This document shows, piece after piece, positions 48,760-59,551 of a stretch of DNA of 64,000 nucleotides. Numbering within the stretch: position 1 is the stretch's first letter; every line of letters begins with the position of its first letter. Under the pieces are notes generated by a model, which was not told the origin of the DNA, searched no databases, and was given only the letters and a program-made list of their open reading frames with translations. The DNA is from Allomyces macrogynus ATCC 38327 (Eukaryota; Blastocladiomycota; Blastocladiomycetes; Blastocladiales; Blastocladiaceae): positions 603,031 to 667,030 of the forward strand of contig GG745337.1 in NCBI GenBank assembly GCA_000151295.1, in the 5' to 3' direction. Position numbers and translations under genes: made by a program.

Positions 48760-49860
48760 TTGTTCTACAAACTGCTGCATGAATCAAGAATCACGGCCTC
48801 ACAACAGATTCTTCTTGGTGGACAAGCTGCATCGTTCATGTTATTTCACGCTCTGCTGGGCGCCTTTCTCGACCCGGCCTTGCTTGTCGGCGTGCTCGTG
48901 CAGGCGACCAACTCCATCTTCTTCCGGTCGCGAGTCGCCCGTTCCCGTACCTCTACCCGCGCCCGCATTCAGAAAAAGGCCGGAAAGCCTCGAAAATTAC
49001 CATCAAGAAAGCGAAGCACTGCCAGTTCTTGCGAGATACAAGCCATTTCCGCTCGAACCAGTCAATCTGCTCCCAACCATGCCGAATCTTTACCACCTCC
49101 GGCCGTGGCCGTCCATCGCCATGCCCGTTGCATCGTTTGCAACGACGAGGTAGCACTGCTCGCGCCAGGTCTCGATGCGGTCGTACCGCCGCCAGCACCT
49201 GAAGCGTCACCATCGCTTGTCCGCTTGCTCTCGAACGACACGGACGCACTAGTCCCGCCCGCGCTCGAGATTGGCGTCGTGTTCCCACCGTGCCACCACG
49301 AGTTCTGCGCGCCGTGTCTATTGCAATGGCTCTCCACGACCGTCGCGGACCGCTCGCTCCAGTTTCCGACCAAGTCCGCGCATGATGCGTGCCCTGCGAC
49401 CCTGTCTGCGACCCACGCTGAGTCGCTGCTTGCCGACACGGCGTACCAAAATTTGCGTGAAAAATATGATATGCGCATCTTGGAATTCGAGGGCCGCGTT
49501 GTGACCTGCCTTCAGCCCAACTGCCGCGCGACTATCGTCCTTCCCGATCAGTCGCTGCGCGATCCGGCCACGGTCGACCCATCGATTCTTTGCACGGCGT
49601 GCGAATTTATCATGTGCGTCTGGTGCAACGTACCCGACCACTGGCCGAGGCCGTGCGTCGACGTGCAGGCCGAGTTTGCGTACACCAAGTGTGTTGATGC
49701 TGTCATTGTCATTCAACAACCTGAGACGATGTTGACACCCAACTTGAACCCTCATAACTGGAGCACCACTGCGTGCGCGATTGTAATTTGCCACAACATC
49801 ATGGCTGCAGTCTCTGCTCCTGACTGGCACTTTAGTGCGCCACTTGAAGCAGTCCCTTGA
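48760..49860 (+). CDS. RING-IBR protein lacking RING2, possibly a degraded RBR ligase
   Basis: One frame of 366 codons. At about residues 124-225 it has a RING1-like set of cysteines (CIVCNDEVALL, PCHHEFCAPCLLQWL, then DACP), with a long insert between the first pairs. At about 240-310 it has an IBR: LREKYDMRILEFEGRVVTCL, PNCRA, CTACEFIMCVWC and PDHWPRPC. RING2, which carries the catalytic Cys, is absent. The last 55 residues have no RBR similarity and run into F-box/LRR remnant sequence. The first 100 residues have low similarity to anything and the ATG is doubtful; ATGs within the frame are alternatives. C/G-ending codons are strong only from about 49080 to 49720. It may be a truncated, fused pseudogene or a short non-catalytic ring protein. 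Confidence 0.5.
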   Translation: MFYKLLHESRITASQQILLGGQAASFMLFHALLGAFLDPALLVGVLVQATNSIFFRSRVARSRTSTRARIQKKAGKPRKLPSRKRSTASSCEIQAISARTSQSAPNHAESLPPPAVAVHRHARCIVCNDEVALLAPGLDAVVPPPAPEASPSLVRLLSNDTDALVPPALEIGVVFPPCHHEFCAPCLLQWLSTTVADRSLQFPTKSAHDACPATLSATHAESLLADTAYQNLREKYDMRILEFEGRVVTCLQPNCRATIVLPDQSLRDPATVDPSILCTACEFIMCVWCNVPDHWPRPCVDVQAEFAYTKCVDAVIVIQQPETMLTPNLNPHNWSTTACAIVICHNIMAAVSAPDWHFSAPLEAVP

Positions 49861-51380
49861 CATTGTTCTTGAAGTGATCCTGCAACTTCTCACTGAGGAG
49901 GACCACCCTGCCCTTGTCAATCTTGCCCGGACTTCATAACGCATTTTTGCACCTACTGTGGCCGTCGCGATCCGCACTGATGACGCCAGCTGGCGTGAGT
50001 TTCATGGCAAATGGGTGGCACAAGGTGACATTGGCTGCATTGGTCTTGTTGCCCACTCAAATGGCATGCCACTAGCTGCTTTTCTTGTCATGGCCACAGC
50101 CATCCGCGATTACAAGAGCCTGGCGGTGGCACCCGACGCCAATTTTCTTGGACAGATTCCCAACCATCAGTTGCAAATGTTGCTGCTGAGCGAGAAGACA
50201 TCTTGCCTGATCCCACTGGTTCTGCCATCAGCGCACACCTTATACTGATCGTTTGCACCAACGTGCTTGCCAATCAATGACGGCTGCGTCGTGCTGCATG
50301 CGCTCAAAAGCGTGCACAAGTTCCCTAAGTGTGCTTTGTGTCTGACACTGGAGATTGATGAAGTGAACCTGGGCTGCAAGACGACTTTGGATCTCTTCCG
50401 CTGGCTTGCAATGATGATGGCCATGCTGTGCATCAAGTCCCTCAGTTTTATCCTTGGCGACTCCAAGGATGAAGACAATGAGATGGGTGGTGGGCTCATC
50501 ACAATTGTCAAGCAATTGCTGATCACAGGCATGCTGCCCCACTTGGTCACGCTTTCCATTGAGGGGCTACAGGAGTCTGAAATGATGTCGGAGGTAATTC
50601 CAATGCTGCATGATCCGCTGCTGCAAATCGCGTGGCGGCTGTCACTTAATTGGGTCCAGCTTTTGCTTGGTGCTGCTTGGGCCAGGCTCTTGATTTGCCA
50701 CATTCTTGTGTCACTACCACCCTCTGGTGATGCTCTGTGTCCCCCACTGCACACAATCGAGCTTCTCAATGTCCCAATGGAGTTGCTGGAAATTTGCACC
50801 AAAGTGTTTTCTGCACTGTGCCCCAAGCTTGAGCACTTTTCCTTGCACATTTCCAATACCAATTACAGCAGTGATGACATGTCGTTGATGTGTGCTTTGA
50901 TCTACTCATTGGTCATGGCACTCTCGAATGCATGTCCTGGCCTGCAGCATCTAGATCTGAGCACAAAGTCAGGTGGTTTCTTTGGTGTTGACTTTGTCCA
51001 GTTTGCATGGACATGGCACTTTGTCTTGCCGCCCTTGCATGGTCTCGAGGTTTGGCATGGTTGGGTGGGGGATTGACAAGACGGATGAGGCAATTTCCGC
51101 TATTACTGCTGCCTCAATGACTGCACCAAAAGTGCAGATGCTGGATCTGAGTGGCAACAAGGACCTGGATGCTGACACGGTCCAGGATATTGTGCTCCGA
51201 GCGTGCATCGCGTCATCTTGACCCGCACGCACGTCAACAAGGCAGATGTTGAGATGCTGCTCAAAGCAAGGCTGGGGATTGCTGTGAGCACTCTTGATGA
51301 GGCAGTTGGTTTGTTGCAATCGTTGATGTCTTGTGGGGTGTTTTTCGCCGAGCACCCATGCTCTGACCTTACTGAAGTCT
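49850..51380 (+). pseudogene. F-box/LRR gene remnant 2 with several frame breaks
   Basis: An F-box-like start (SLDIVLEVILQLLTEEDHPALV, about 49857-49920) is followed by an in-frame TAA at 49938-49940. The frame then continues with RIFAPTVAVAIRTDDASWRE. A second frame from 50267 encodes leucine-rich segments (LRSTPHC-poor but with LEHFSLHI, LQHLDLSTKSGG and LVTLSIEGLQESE) to a stop at 51074-51076. The third part, in another frame, has GWGIDKTDEAISAI and KVQMLDLSGNKDLDADTVQD. A last shift near 51205 leads to VILTRTHVNKADVEMLLKAR and a stop about 51380. F-box/LRR proteins are SCF substrate receptors; this copy cannot make one without editing or unrecognised splicing. It resembles remnant 1. Confidence 0.65.
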
Positions 51381-51707
51381 AGTGATGGCCGCTCTTGTCA
51401 TCTGGCACAACTTGGATGTCACCAAGTGTCTGTGATTCTGTGTCGGATGATTTTGATGTGAATGCAAAGTGTTGCATCGCCTGGTCGACGTTGGCCACTC
51501 GCATTATTTCCTTGATTCATGGGTTTCCTTGATCCATGGGTTTTCATTGCAAACACTCTTCGTTGTCGAGCTGGGCCTCCGTGAATGGATCAGGAGGGAG
51601 TGGAGCAGACAAGACCTTCATTCACTTTGGTTGCGTCATGCGGGAGTGACATGGCAGCTCTTCACATGCATGGCGCGCTCGCGCACGCTGCTACGGCTAC
51701 CACCGCC
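51381..51707 (+). other. Upstream region of TRAPPC1
   Basis: About 330 bp between the LRR remnant and TRAPPC1. The TRAPPC1 frame is open upstream to 51585, but the conserved N-terminus starts at 51708. No TATA box is clear. Confidence 0.4.
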
Positions 51708-52322
51708 ATGATATACAGCATCCACATTTTCGACCGCCACTGCGACTGCATCTTCCGCGACCAGTACCTGCAGGGCACGGCACTGAACGTGCTCGACCCG
51801 GACGAGCACGCCAAGCTCGTCTACGGCGTCATTTACTCGGTCCGCAACCTCGTCGCCAAGCTGCGCCATGAGCCGGCGTAAGTACCCATCGCTCGCCCCA
51901 ACCCGTACCACGACCACGCTAAACGAGCCTCCAATGAATGATTTAGCGCCGACGCGCCGTTCCTCGCCTACGCGACGTCGCACTACAAGCTGCACTATTA
52001 CGAGACGCCGACCTCGCTGAAATTCGTGCTCATGACTGGCCCGAACGTGAACACCGTCGCTGTGCGCGACATTCTCAAGTCGATCTACCGCGACATCTAC
52101 GTCGAGCACGTCGCCAAGAACCCGCTCGCGATCGTGCCCACCGGGTCGGCCAATACTGTTCCCGTGCTTGACGTCGATGGCGTGCCCACGGCAGGTCCTG
52201 CACCGAAACCGCCCAAGGCTGTGTCCCCTACGGGCCCGCCCGCTGCGTACATTACCAATGTCGCGTTCAAGGCCGCGCTCGACCGACTGATTCGCGGGTT
52301 GATTCAGGCGAATGCGGATTGA
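51708..52322 (+). CDS. BET5: TRAPP complex subunit TRAPPC1/Bet5, two exons
   Basis: Exons 51708-51877 and 51947-52322 give 181 residues; the intron starts GTAAGT and ends TTAG. TRAPPC1/Bet5 is a core longin-fold subunit of the TRAPP tethering and Rab-exchange complex on early secretory membranes. Seen: IYSIHIFDRHCDCIF, KLVYGVIYSVRNLVAKL, FLAYATSHYKLHYYETPTSL, KFVLMTG, VRDILKSIYRDIYVEHVAKN and the closing helix FKAALDRLIRGLI, all typical. Compared with yeast or human proteins (about 145-160 residues), an insertion of about 35 Pro/Ala/Val residues lies before the last helix. The start MIYSI matches family starts. Confidence 0.95.
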
Positions 52323-52720
52323 ATGCGGGGTGGGGAGTCGGCGTGGGCCGAGGAGGAGGCGCTAAGGATTGATGACGCGACGGCGTGATGGTGGAATACA
52401 GCACCGTTGTTGGGTATGCGAAGGGACCGTTTTCTCAGCGAACCGGATGACTGAGGAGGGTGGAAAGACCGCCCTTTGCCGGACGCGGAATGCTGGTGGA
52501 CAAAGTCGTCCTGAGGGCGATATGGAGAGGTGCGCCGCTCTGACATGACTCCTGCTTCAAAAAGTGAGAACGTTGGCGAAGCGGAACTGTCGAGTTAGGC
52601 GTCAATCTCCTCCACACACCGACACGACACTGTCGAAAGCAATCCTGTCTGTACTCCCAGCATACACCCCGCTCAAAATCGCCAGTCCCTATCCCCTCCT
52701 CCCCACCCAGTCTTATCCAG
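52323..52720. other. Convergent 3' region between TRAPPC1 and the 5-phosphatase
   Basis: About 400 bp between two genes that end toward each other. No separate gene is visible. Confidence 0.4.
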
Positions 52721-55716
52721 TCACATCAACAGGCACCGCCGGTCGGCCCTCCGGTCCTGCGTCCTCATCCCACTCGCACTGCGCCGAGCCGCCGTGCCAG
52801 TCACCATCCGCGGCGGCGCGACCGACTTGCGCCGCGGCGAGACGCGCGCGGTCGTCGGCACGGGAACCGGCGCGGGCAGGGGCGTCGTGGGAGAATCGGT
52901 ACTCGCCGACTCGGGTTCCGCGGCGGGCACGATCTTGGGCTGTCGGAGACTGATGCGCTTCGGCGACTCCCGCGGGACGGTCGGTTGTGGCGACGACGCC
53001 GTCGGGACCGCGACGGCCGGTTTCCGGTACCGGTGCCCGCGGCCGCAACTGCCGCCGGGTCCTCGACTTCCCAGTCGAATTTGCAATCAAACACGCCCAC
53101 CACCGGGTAATGATCGCTCCCTGGCTGTGCCGGGACCGACGTGTACTCGACACACTGTATCGCCGCCGTATTGCGGCGATCGTGGTCCACCACCTCGGCC
53201 TCTTCCTGCTCATCGAGCGAGATCGACGACGTGAGCCGGCCTGACTCGGTGCGGCGCACGTCGCTCGCGCGGGCTGGCCGCAAGCCAACACGCAGGAGTT
53301 GCGTGATACTGCCCGACGGCGTGGACGGCGGCGGCGCGCGCGCCTTGAACAGGATCCGGTCGGTCCATGCCGGGATCCGGTGCGCGTTGTAAGGCCTCGG
53401 CCCGTCGGTCGGAGGGTCCGGGGACGAGGTCACGACCACCGGCGCAGTAGGCGCGACGGACCCGGTCGAGACGGAGATAGCCGGCCGCGGGAACCGGGCG
53501 AGTGTTGGGGCGGGCGACGCGCCGGATGTGGCGGCCGCGGAGGCGAGAGCGTCGCCGAGGAATGCAGCCGATTGCGGCGGCGTCGAGAGTTCGATTGCCG
53601 ATCCGTACTTGATCACGCGGCGGCGCGCGAGCGTCGCGGCCACGCTTCCGGGGGACTCTTTCCGCACATTCGGTGGGGGCGGCGGCGCGTCGGTGTCTGC
53701 GTCAGCCACTTGTCCAGGTACCTGCAATGTGCGCGACGCGGGCGACGTCGTCGGGGCTGCCGTCCCAACGGCCAGTGCCGACGCATCGAGCGCAGCGGCA
53801 CTCACCGCGGGCGTCCCCATCGCGTCTGCTGATACTTGCCCGACTGCCGACGGCGAGACGGACCTGCGTCGGATCGACCGCGACAGGGACCGCGCGAGCT
53901 GGTGCGTGCGCCGCGTGAGCGACTTGGATCCGTCGGTCGAAAGACTGGTGCCGTCGGCCCCAACGGACGAGGTTCTGCGTGCGTGCGCGTGCGCGACCTT
54001 GATCTTGAAGGTGGGTGGGAAGTTGATGGGCGCCTCGGAGAAACCGAGGAACGTATGGCCTGCGCGCCGCTGTGCGGTGAGTTGGTCGTTGTTGAGGCAC
54101 GCGTCGAGCCGGTGGGTCGCGATCAGGTGCGTGACGAGCGGGCCGGTGCCGTTGATCTGGGGTGTGATTGTTGGAAGGTGAGGTGATGCGCAGAGGCTCA
54201 AAGCGTGTGGGAGAGGAGAGAGATTCGCACGCGATAGTTCGTGTCGCCGAGAAAGAAGGCATAGTCAAAGAAACTCGACGCCAAACTGCCGTTATCGTCG
54301 TCGAGCACATCCGACGAGTCGATGGGGTCGATGTAGTCGGGAAAGTAGAGCAGGCGCTCGATGCGCAAGTAGTCGGCGTTGCGGAGGTGCACATTGTCCT
54401 GGTGGGCTGGATGCGACCAAGTCAGAATCGAAAAGGACAGTCGACATGCAAGGCGCGAACATACCCGTCAGGTGCACGTTCACGAACACCATGCTCTTGC
54501 TGCCAAACGACAGCGCAATCCCGACACCGCCCTTGTTCCCGACCACGCCGCCGATGCCCGTTGGCACGCACGATGCTTGCACATCTGTCAGGATTCGAAA
54601 ACAAGGGGCAAAGAACCACATGTATTCGCGCGATAAGTCACCGATCACACCACCGAGAAGAAAAAGGAGCGACATACTCGAGACCAAGTGCGTGCACTTG
54701 TTCCAGACCAGAATGCACAAGTGGAGTGCGGCCATGGTCTGGCACGCGACCATATCGTAGTGCTTGCCAAACGTGCCAATCAGTTGCCGCTCCCACTCGG
54801 CCTTGGACGGGAACACAACCGATTCGGAAATGGACTTTTGGCACTCTTGCGTGCCGAGCACGATCAGGTGGTACGGGTGCCCGATACGCGGTTTGGCGTC
54901 CGCGGTGGGTGGAGAAGCATCCATCCCATCCGATCCACTCGACGTGGTCGCTGGTGGGATCCCGGGCATCGTCTCCAAGAACGGCCCGCGCACGTGCGCT
55001 GCACCCGCATCAAACGCGGCCGGATCCTCATCCACGTCCGGAACAAACGGCACCAGCTCCGCAGGCAGCGATCCGTGCATGTTCCACGTCCCGACAAACA
55101 CGCGCAGAGGGCCCGTCGGCGGTGGCGGTGGCGGCGGCTCTGGTTGCGTCTCCGGCTCGACGAGGTGCACAATCGACCCGATCGCGCGCGGCAGCGACGC
55201 GAGCGACGGCATATGCCGGCGCAGCCGCGCTATTAGACTGCTACCGAGCCCGGCATCCATCGACGAATGAGGTGCAGGTGGAGCCGGAGGGCGCGCCGAC
55301 TCGGGCCGCCGCGCACGCGGTGCCGGCCGCATCGGCGCCGGGGGGAGAATAGAAACATCAGAGGTGGACGATCCGGGGCCATTGAGTACGTGGCCCGATT
55401 GGGACTGGTTTGGGCGGCGCGCAGGCGAGGATGCCGGGCGGCGGAACGCGCGCACAGCCACGTCGGGCAAGGAAATGGCGCGCGGGCCGTCGTGGCCGAT
55501 AGAGATGGACGCAGCAACGACGTCGGTCGCGTCACTATCGTTGCTGCTGGCTGAGCTGGCGCTGCTGCTGGAACTGCTGCTTCTGCTCCTGCGCTGGGAC
55601 GCATCTTGCTGAGGTGCGGAATCATCTGGGCGCGTCGAATTGCCTTGGCTCGACGGAGTGTGCTGGTCCGGCGGTGCGCGTGGAGGGCGGCTGGATGCGT
55701 TGGTTGGCGAGTTCAT
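52721..55716 (-). CDS. Inositol polyphosphate 5-phosphatase, four exons, C-terminal frame uncertain
   Basis: Exons 55716-54678, 54584-54465, 54406-54231 and 54156 onward. The enzyme removes the 5-phosphate of phosphoinositides or soluble inositol phosphates. Catalytic motifs appear in order: VGTWNMHG (about 205-212), LGTQECQ, GNKGGVGIA, NVHLTAHQDN across exons 2/3, GDTNYR at the end of exon 3, PAWTDRIL and SDHYPV. So the Mg-binding Glu, the general-base His/Asp pair and the phosphate-binding residues are all present. Odd: about 205 disordered residues separate FPPTFKI from PAWTDRIL, where the family has about 25. The first 190 residues are disordered and Ser/Pro-rich. After FDCKFDWEVEDP the reading frame changes. 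The frame in use ends at 52801 with Arg-rich junk, while the frame with good codon bias (KPAVAVPTASSPQPTVP) ends at 52721, implying a 1-base error or an unseen intron near 53020. Confidence 0.9.
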
Positions 55717-56137
55717 GGTGGCAGTTGGCAGCGCCGGCTTGATCAGAGATCGTGCTGTTGTCGTGCCACGACGGTCGAGGACCTGGATCCCCGGCGTGGC
55801 CGACGTCGAGCGTTGCGTTGCAGCGAGTTAGGGCGCGCCTGGAGACACGAGGAGACGCTGGCGCATGGTGCGCATCGATGCAATCAATCGGACGGGCAAC
55901 GTCAGGGAAAAGGTGATAAATCGCGTCGTTTATTATGGGATGGTTTTGACGCGACCGCGAGTCACTCTCCACCGCACCCCTGCAACACTCTCCTGTCCAT
56001 CTTCAGCTCACCGAGCGACTCTCATCCGAAAACGAATCCAGTCAATCTGCTCAAGCATGACATTCGTCGTTGCACATTCAACACCGTATCGCCAAAACCC
56101 AATCATAAATCCTTCTCCACCTGCTCTGCGCCTCGTC
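55717..56137. other. Intergenic region between the 5-phosphatase and RRM genes
   Basis: About 420 bp containing the promoter of the 5-phosphatase gene and the 3' UTR of the RRM gene, both on the minus strand. No other feature is seen. Confidence 0.4.
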
Positions 56138-57884
56138 TTACACCTCCGTCGTCGGCGTCGCCGTACGCGGCGCCTGCCCCTGCTGCTGCCCGCGCGGCAT
56201 CCCCGACCGATCCAGCTGCACCATGAGCCGCGCGCCTTCAAACAAGACGCCATTCAAAATCGCAATCGCGCGGTCGGCCTCGGCCTGGCGCGCCTCGTCG
56301 GTCGCGTTCCCACTCCCGCCGGGCACAAACAGTTGCACGATTGCATAGGCAAACGGCTTGCCCTGCGCACTGCGCACGGCAATATTGCCTGGCATGAAAC
56401 CTTGGTCGCGCAAAAAGTCCTTGAGCGTGAACCACGGCAGGCCAGGCGGCAAGTTGCCAATAAAGATCGACGTTGCGTTCGGGTGCTGCTGGTAACTGCG
56501 CTGCGGCTTGCCGCCGAACTTGCCGGGCGGGGAAGGGCGCGTCGTGGGCGGGAATGCGGTCGTGGGACGCGGCTGGGCCGGCTTGGTGATGCCCACGGCG
56601 GGACTGCGCGGCGCGGCGCGCGGCACCGGTGCCGTTGCGGTCGTCGTCGTCGTGACAGCGACCGCGGGCGGCGCGGGACGCTGCTGCTGCTGCTCTTGCT
56701 GTTGCTGCACTTGTTCTTGATCCTGGTCCTGCTCGGGCTCCTGCTCCACCGGCTGCGGCACCTGCTGCTGCGGAACCTCGGCACTCTTACTCGCGGCCGT
56801 CGCCGTCGCGGCCACCGGCGCCGACGCGCGCCACGACGGCATCGCCTTGTACTTGTCGCTCACGCGGTTTGCGCCGGGCGTCCACTTATACCCGCCCGTC
56901 GCGGCAAACGCCGACGCCGCGGGCGACGCCGCCGGCTTGGTCTGGGACTGGTGATGCGCGGGCTTATCCCCCGGCCGCGTCAACCGCGCCGAATCAAACG
57001 GGAACACCTGGATCGGCTGTCCGGCGACCAACACGCCCGTCATTTCCTCGACCGCGCGGGCCGCCTCCTCGGCCGAACTCAGCGCGACCGTGCCGTACCC
57101 GCGGTGCCCCGGGGCCCCGCCGTTACGCGGGATCAGGTCCACTTTGCCCACATTGAACCCGGCCGATTCAAACGCCTGTTTCACGTCGAACCATGCCGCG
57201 TTCAACGGGACCCGCCGCACGAACACGGACCGCATCCCGGCGCCGCCCGCGTGGTGCGGGCGCACATAGACGGTTTTCCCGCCGAGGTCCGCGATGTCGG
57301 TCCCGTGCAGGAGCCTCGCGGCGCGCTGCGCATCGTCGAGCGTGGTGAACGTTACGGTCGCGTGCCCGCGGGATGCGCCCGTGTGCCGGTCTTTGGCCAC
57401 GTGCACGTGCTGCGCGACGAGTCCGGTGCGGTCCTCGATCCAGGCGCCGAGGTCGCGGAAGGTGAAGGACGGCGGGATCCCGCCGATCCAGACGGTCGGC
57501 GACGTGATCAGGGAAACGTCGAGCGCGGGCGCCGTGGTCGAGGGGTTCGGTTGCGCGGCGGCGGGTTGCTGCGCGTAGCCCTTATTGGCCCATTCGGTCG
57601 GTGCGCCGTGGTCCATATTGTCGTGGTCGTCGTCGTCCTCGTGGTGCCACGCGTTCTCGTCCTCGGACTGCGACTCGAGATAAGTGTCCTGATCGACCGC
57701 CGCGGTCGCGTCTTGCGTGGGCGTCACCGTGAGCCCGAGCTTGCCTGTCGCCGTGGGTAGAACCAAGTGAGACACTGCATCCGCGCCGCGTCCTGTCAAA
57801 CTGGAGCACTGGAACGTACTCAGTGCGAGCTCGGCCTCCTCGAGCGAGTTGAAGCGCATGTAGACGCCGCCCTGGTCGGTGGCG

Positions 57885-57926
<42 letters not shown>

Positions 57927-58015
57927 AGGGAGAACCCGGCCGGCACGTCGCTGGCGATCGCGGGGCGAGGGGCCGACTTGGTCTGGTTCGAGGACGAGGA
58001 GGAGCGCGTCGCCAT
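56138..58015 (-). CDS. Three-RRM RNA-binding protein with Gln-rich linkers, single exon
   Basis: An intronless frame of 625 residues. RRM proteins bind single-stranded RNA through RNP motifs. Seen: a run of 13 Gln at about 31-43, then an acidic patch (EDDDDHDNMDHG). RRM1 is at about 170-250 (VWIGGIPPSFTFRDLGAWIE, then SRGHATVTF). RRM2 is at about 260-345 (RSVFVRRVPLNAAWFDVKQA, then HRGYGTVAL). A Gln/Pro/Ala-rich linker of about 150 residues leads to RRM3 at about 510-600 (SIFIGNLPPGLPWFTLKDFL). RNP1 and RNP2 residues are recognisable in RRM1 and RRM3. RRM2 has VFVRRVP instead of the usual FVGNLP. Local architecture recalls splicing or mRNA-stability factors, but I cannot name the orthologue. 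Start: the ATG at 58015 begins MATRSSSSSNQTKSAP. Confidence 0.85.
57887..57926 (+). repeat. Uninterrupted (CTG/CAG)13 tract coding for a Gln run
   Basis: Thirteen pure CAG codons on the minus strand encode the N-terminal Gln run of the RRM protein. A pure tract is prone to length change. Confidence 0.95.
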
Positions 58016-59551
58016 TGTTGCTTTGAAGATAATGTCTTGAACAGGCTACCGGTGTCCGACGCGCATCAGCGTTGGTGCCAGCGTGGTGCCGGAACGCCGT
58101 GAGAGGCCGGACGCACAATTTCGATCGTTAACACTTGGATTCACTTGGTGCCGGCGCGATAGACTCGGGCACGGAGTTGCTGCCGGTAGGGCGACGATGT
58201 AAAACGGAGCTGGCGCGCGCCCTTCCTGGACGACGACTAACGGCACGGTGGTGGTGGTGTTGGTGGGGCAAGACTTGACTCGGATCGACGGCACGCGACA
58301 AACCGCGGACAGCAATGGCGCGCACGTGTGTCGGACGGGTGTGCCAGGCCGCCGTCTCACACCCGGGCTTCTGCAGAGACGGACACCCACGGCTGTTCCC
58401 CCGTGCCCCTCATGCTCGCGGCCAGCGCCCACCTCTCCACCGCAACGCAGCGCGCCCACCCGCACACGACACGCGCAGGCACACGCGCTCGCGCCCTCTC
58501 TCCCGCGAGCTCGACCTCTTGATGATCCAACCGCTCACTCGACACAGCCGAGACCTGCGCACGCTGTCTTGACCGTCCGGCTGCCCCGTGCGTCCACGTC
58601 ATGATCGACCCCTGGATCCACCATGCCCGCTCGAACCAGCACTACCACAACCACACCCGGCCAAGCTCGCTTTCGTCGGCGCGCGCTTTCCCCGCACGCT
58701 GGACTGTTTTTCCGGTCCATGGTTCTTCGCCGCACGGTGCAACTGAAATGCATCGGCCCGCCGATCCCGCGCTGGCCGATTGTCTCAGCCCTCGTCCTGC
58801 ACCGCCTCTGCATCCGGGCGTTCGGGTCTGTGTTCCGGGAGCCTGGGACCCGTGCCACCTGCGAGACAGGCTGTTGCCGGGATGCGCCGCAACCGGCCCA
58901 CATGCACGGCACCAGCCACGATTCGGCGCCAGCTGTGGCGCCAGCCGCCATCTCCCCTCAAACACGTCCGTCACCTTGCGTGATCATTGGGGATGCGGTA
59001 TGCCGGGCCGGCCTCACACACCGCCTGCGGCATGGTCGAGAACACGGGACCGGGGCAGACACCGATGGCGCCGCCGCCGCCCGCCACTGTGGTGGGAGGC
59101 GTGCTCGCGTGTGTTTGGCAACGGCGACAGGACGCGGACTATGGCGGTCGGTACCGGTCGGTCGGTCGGTGCGGCGCGAACCCCATTCCCCCCCCCCCCC
59201 CCCCTGAGTTGCAGCTGCGCGAGGCGGAACGAGCCCCACCAACACGCGCGCTCGTGCAACTGGCCGACCGGCCGCCCCCATAAATACCGCCCGCTCCCCG
59301 GCCGCCTCTCTCTCGTCGTTGAAGCGCCCGCCAGCCCTCATCGTTCCTGCTCGGATAGAACCAAGCTCGGCCGTTTTCTCCAAGGTATGTGTACCGACGC
59401 ACTCTTTCTGGTCCTCAACTCCCGACCGACCGCGAATCGAGCTGCACCAGCTGCACCGGTTGCACTGCCGTTGCCGGACCGAAGAGCGCATGCATGCCTC
59501 GAGCGCGGACCGACTGACCGCTCCCTCCTCGCTCCACCAGCTCTTTCCACC
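58016..59551. other. Divergent region upstream of the binding-protein gene
   Basis: About 1.5 kb between the start of the RRM gene and the start of the binding-protein gene. A long open frame of the binding-protein gene extends to 58601, but its content is not protein-like. A CATAAATACC at about 59279-59288 may be a weak TATA box for the binding-protein gene. A C-run at about 59190-59206 is prone to sequence error. No RNA gene is recognised. Confidence 0.45.

Noticed and set aside
55865..57760. 631-codon open frame on the plus strand
   Set aside because: It is antisense to the three-RRM gene, rich in Arg and His, and has no recognisable domain.
58601..59551. N-terminal extension of the binding-protein frame
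   Set aside because: The extension is Pro/Arg/His-rich without structure, and would bury the signal peptide that starts at 59552.
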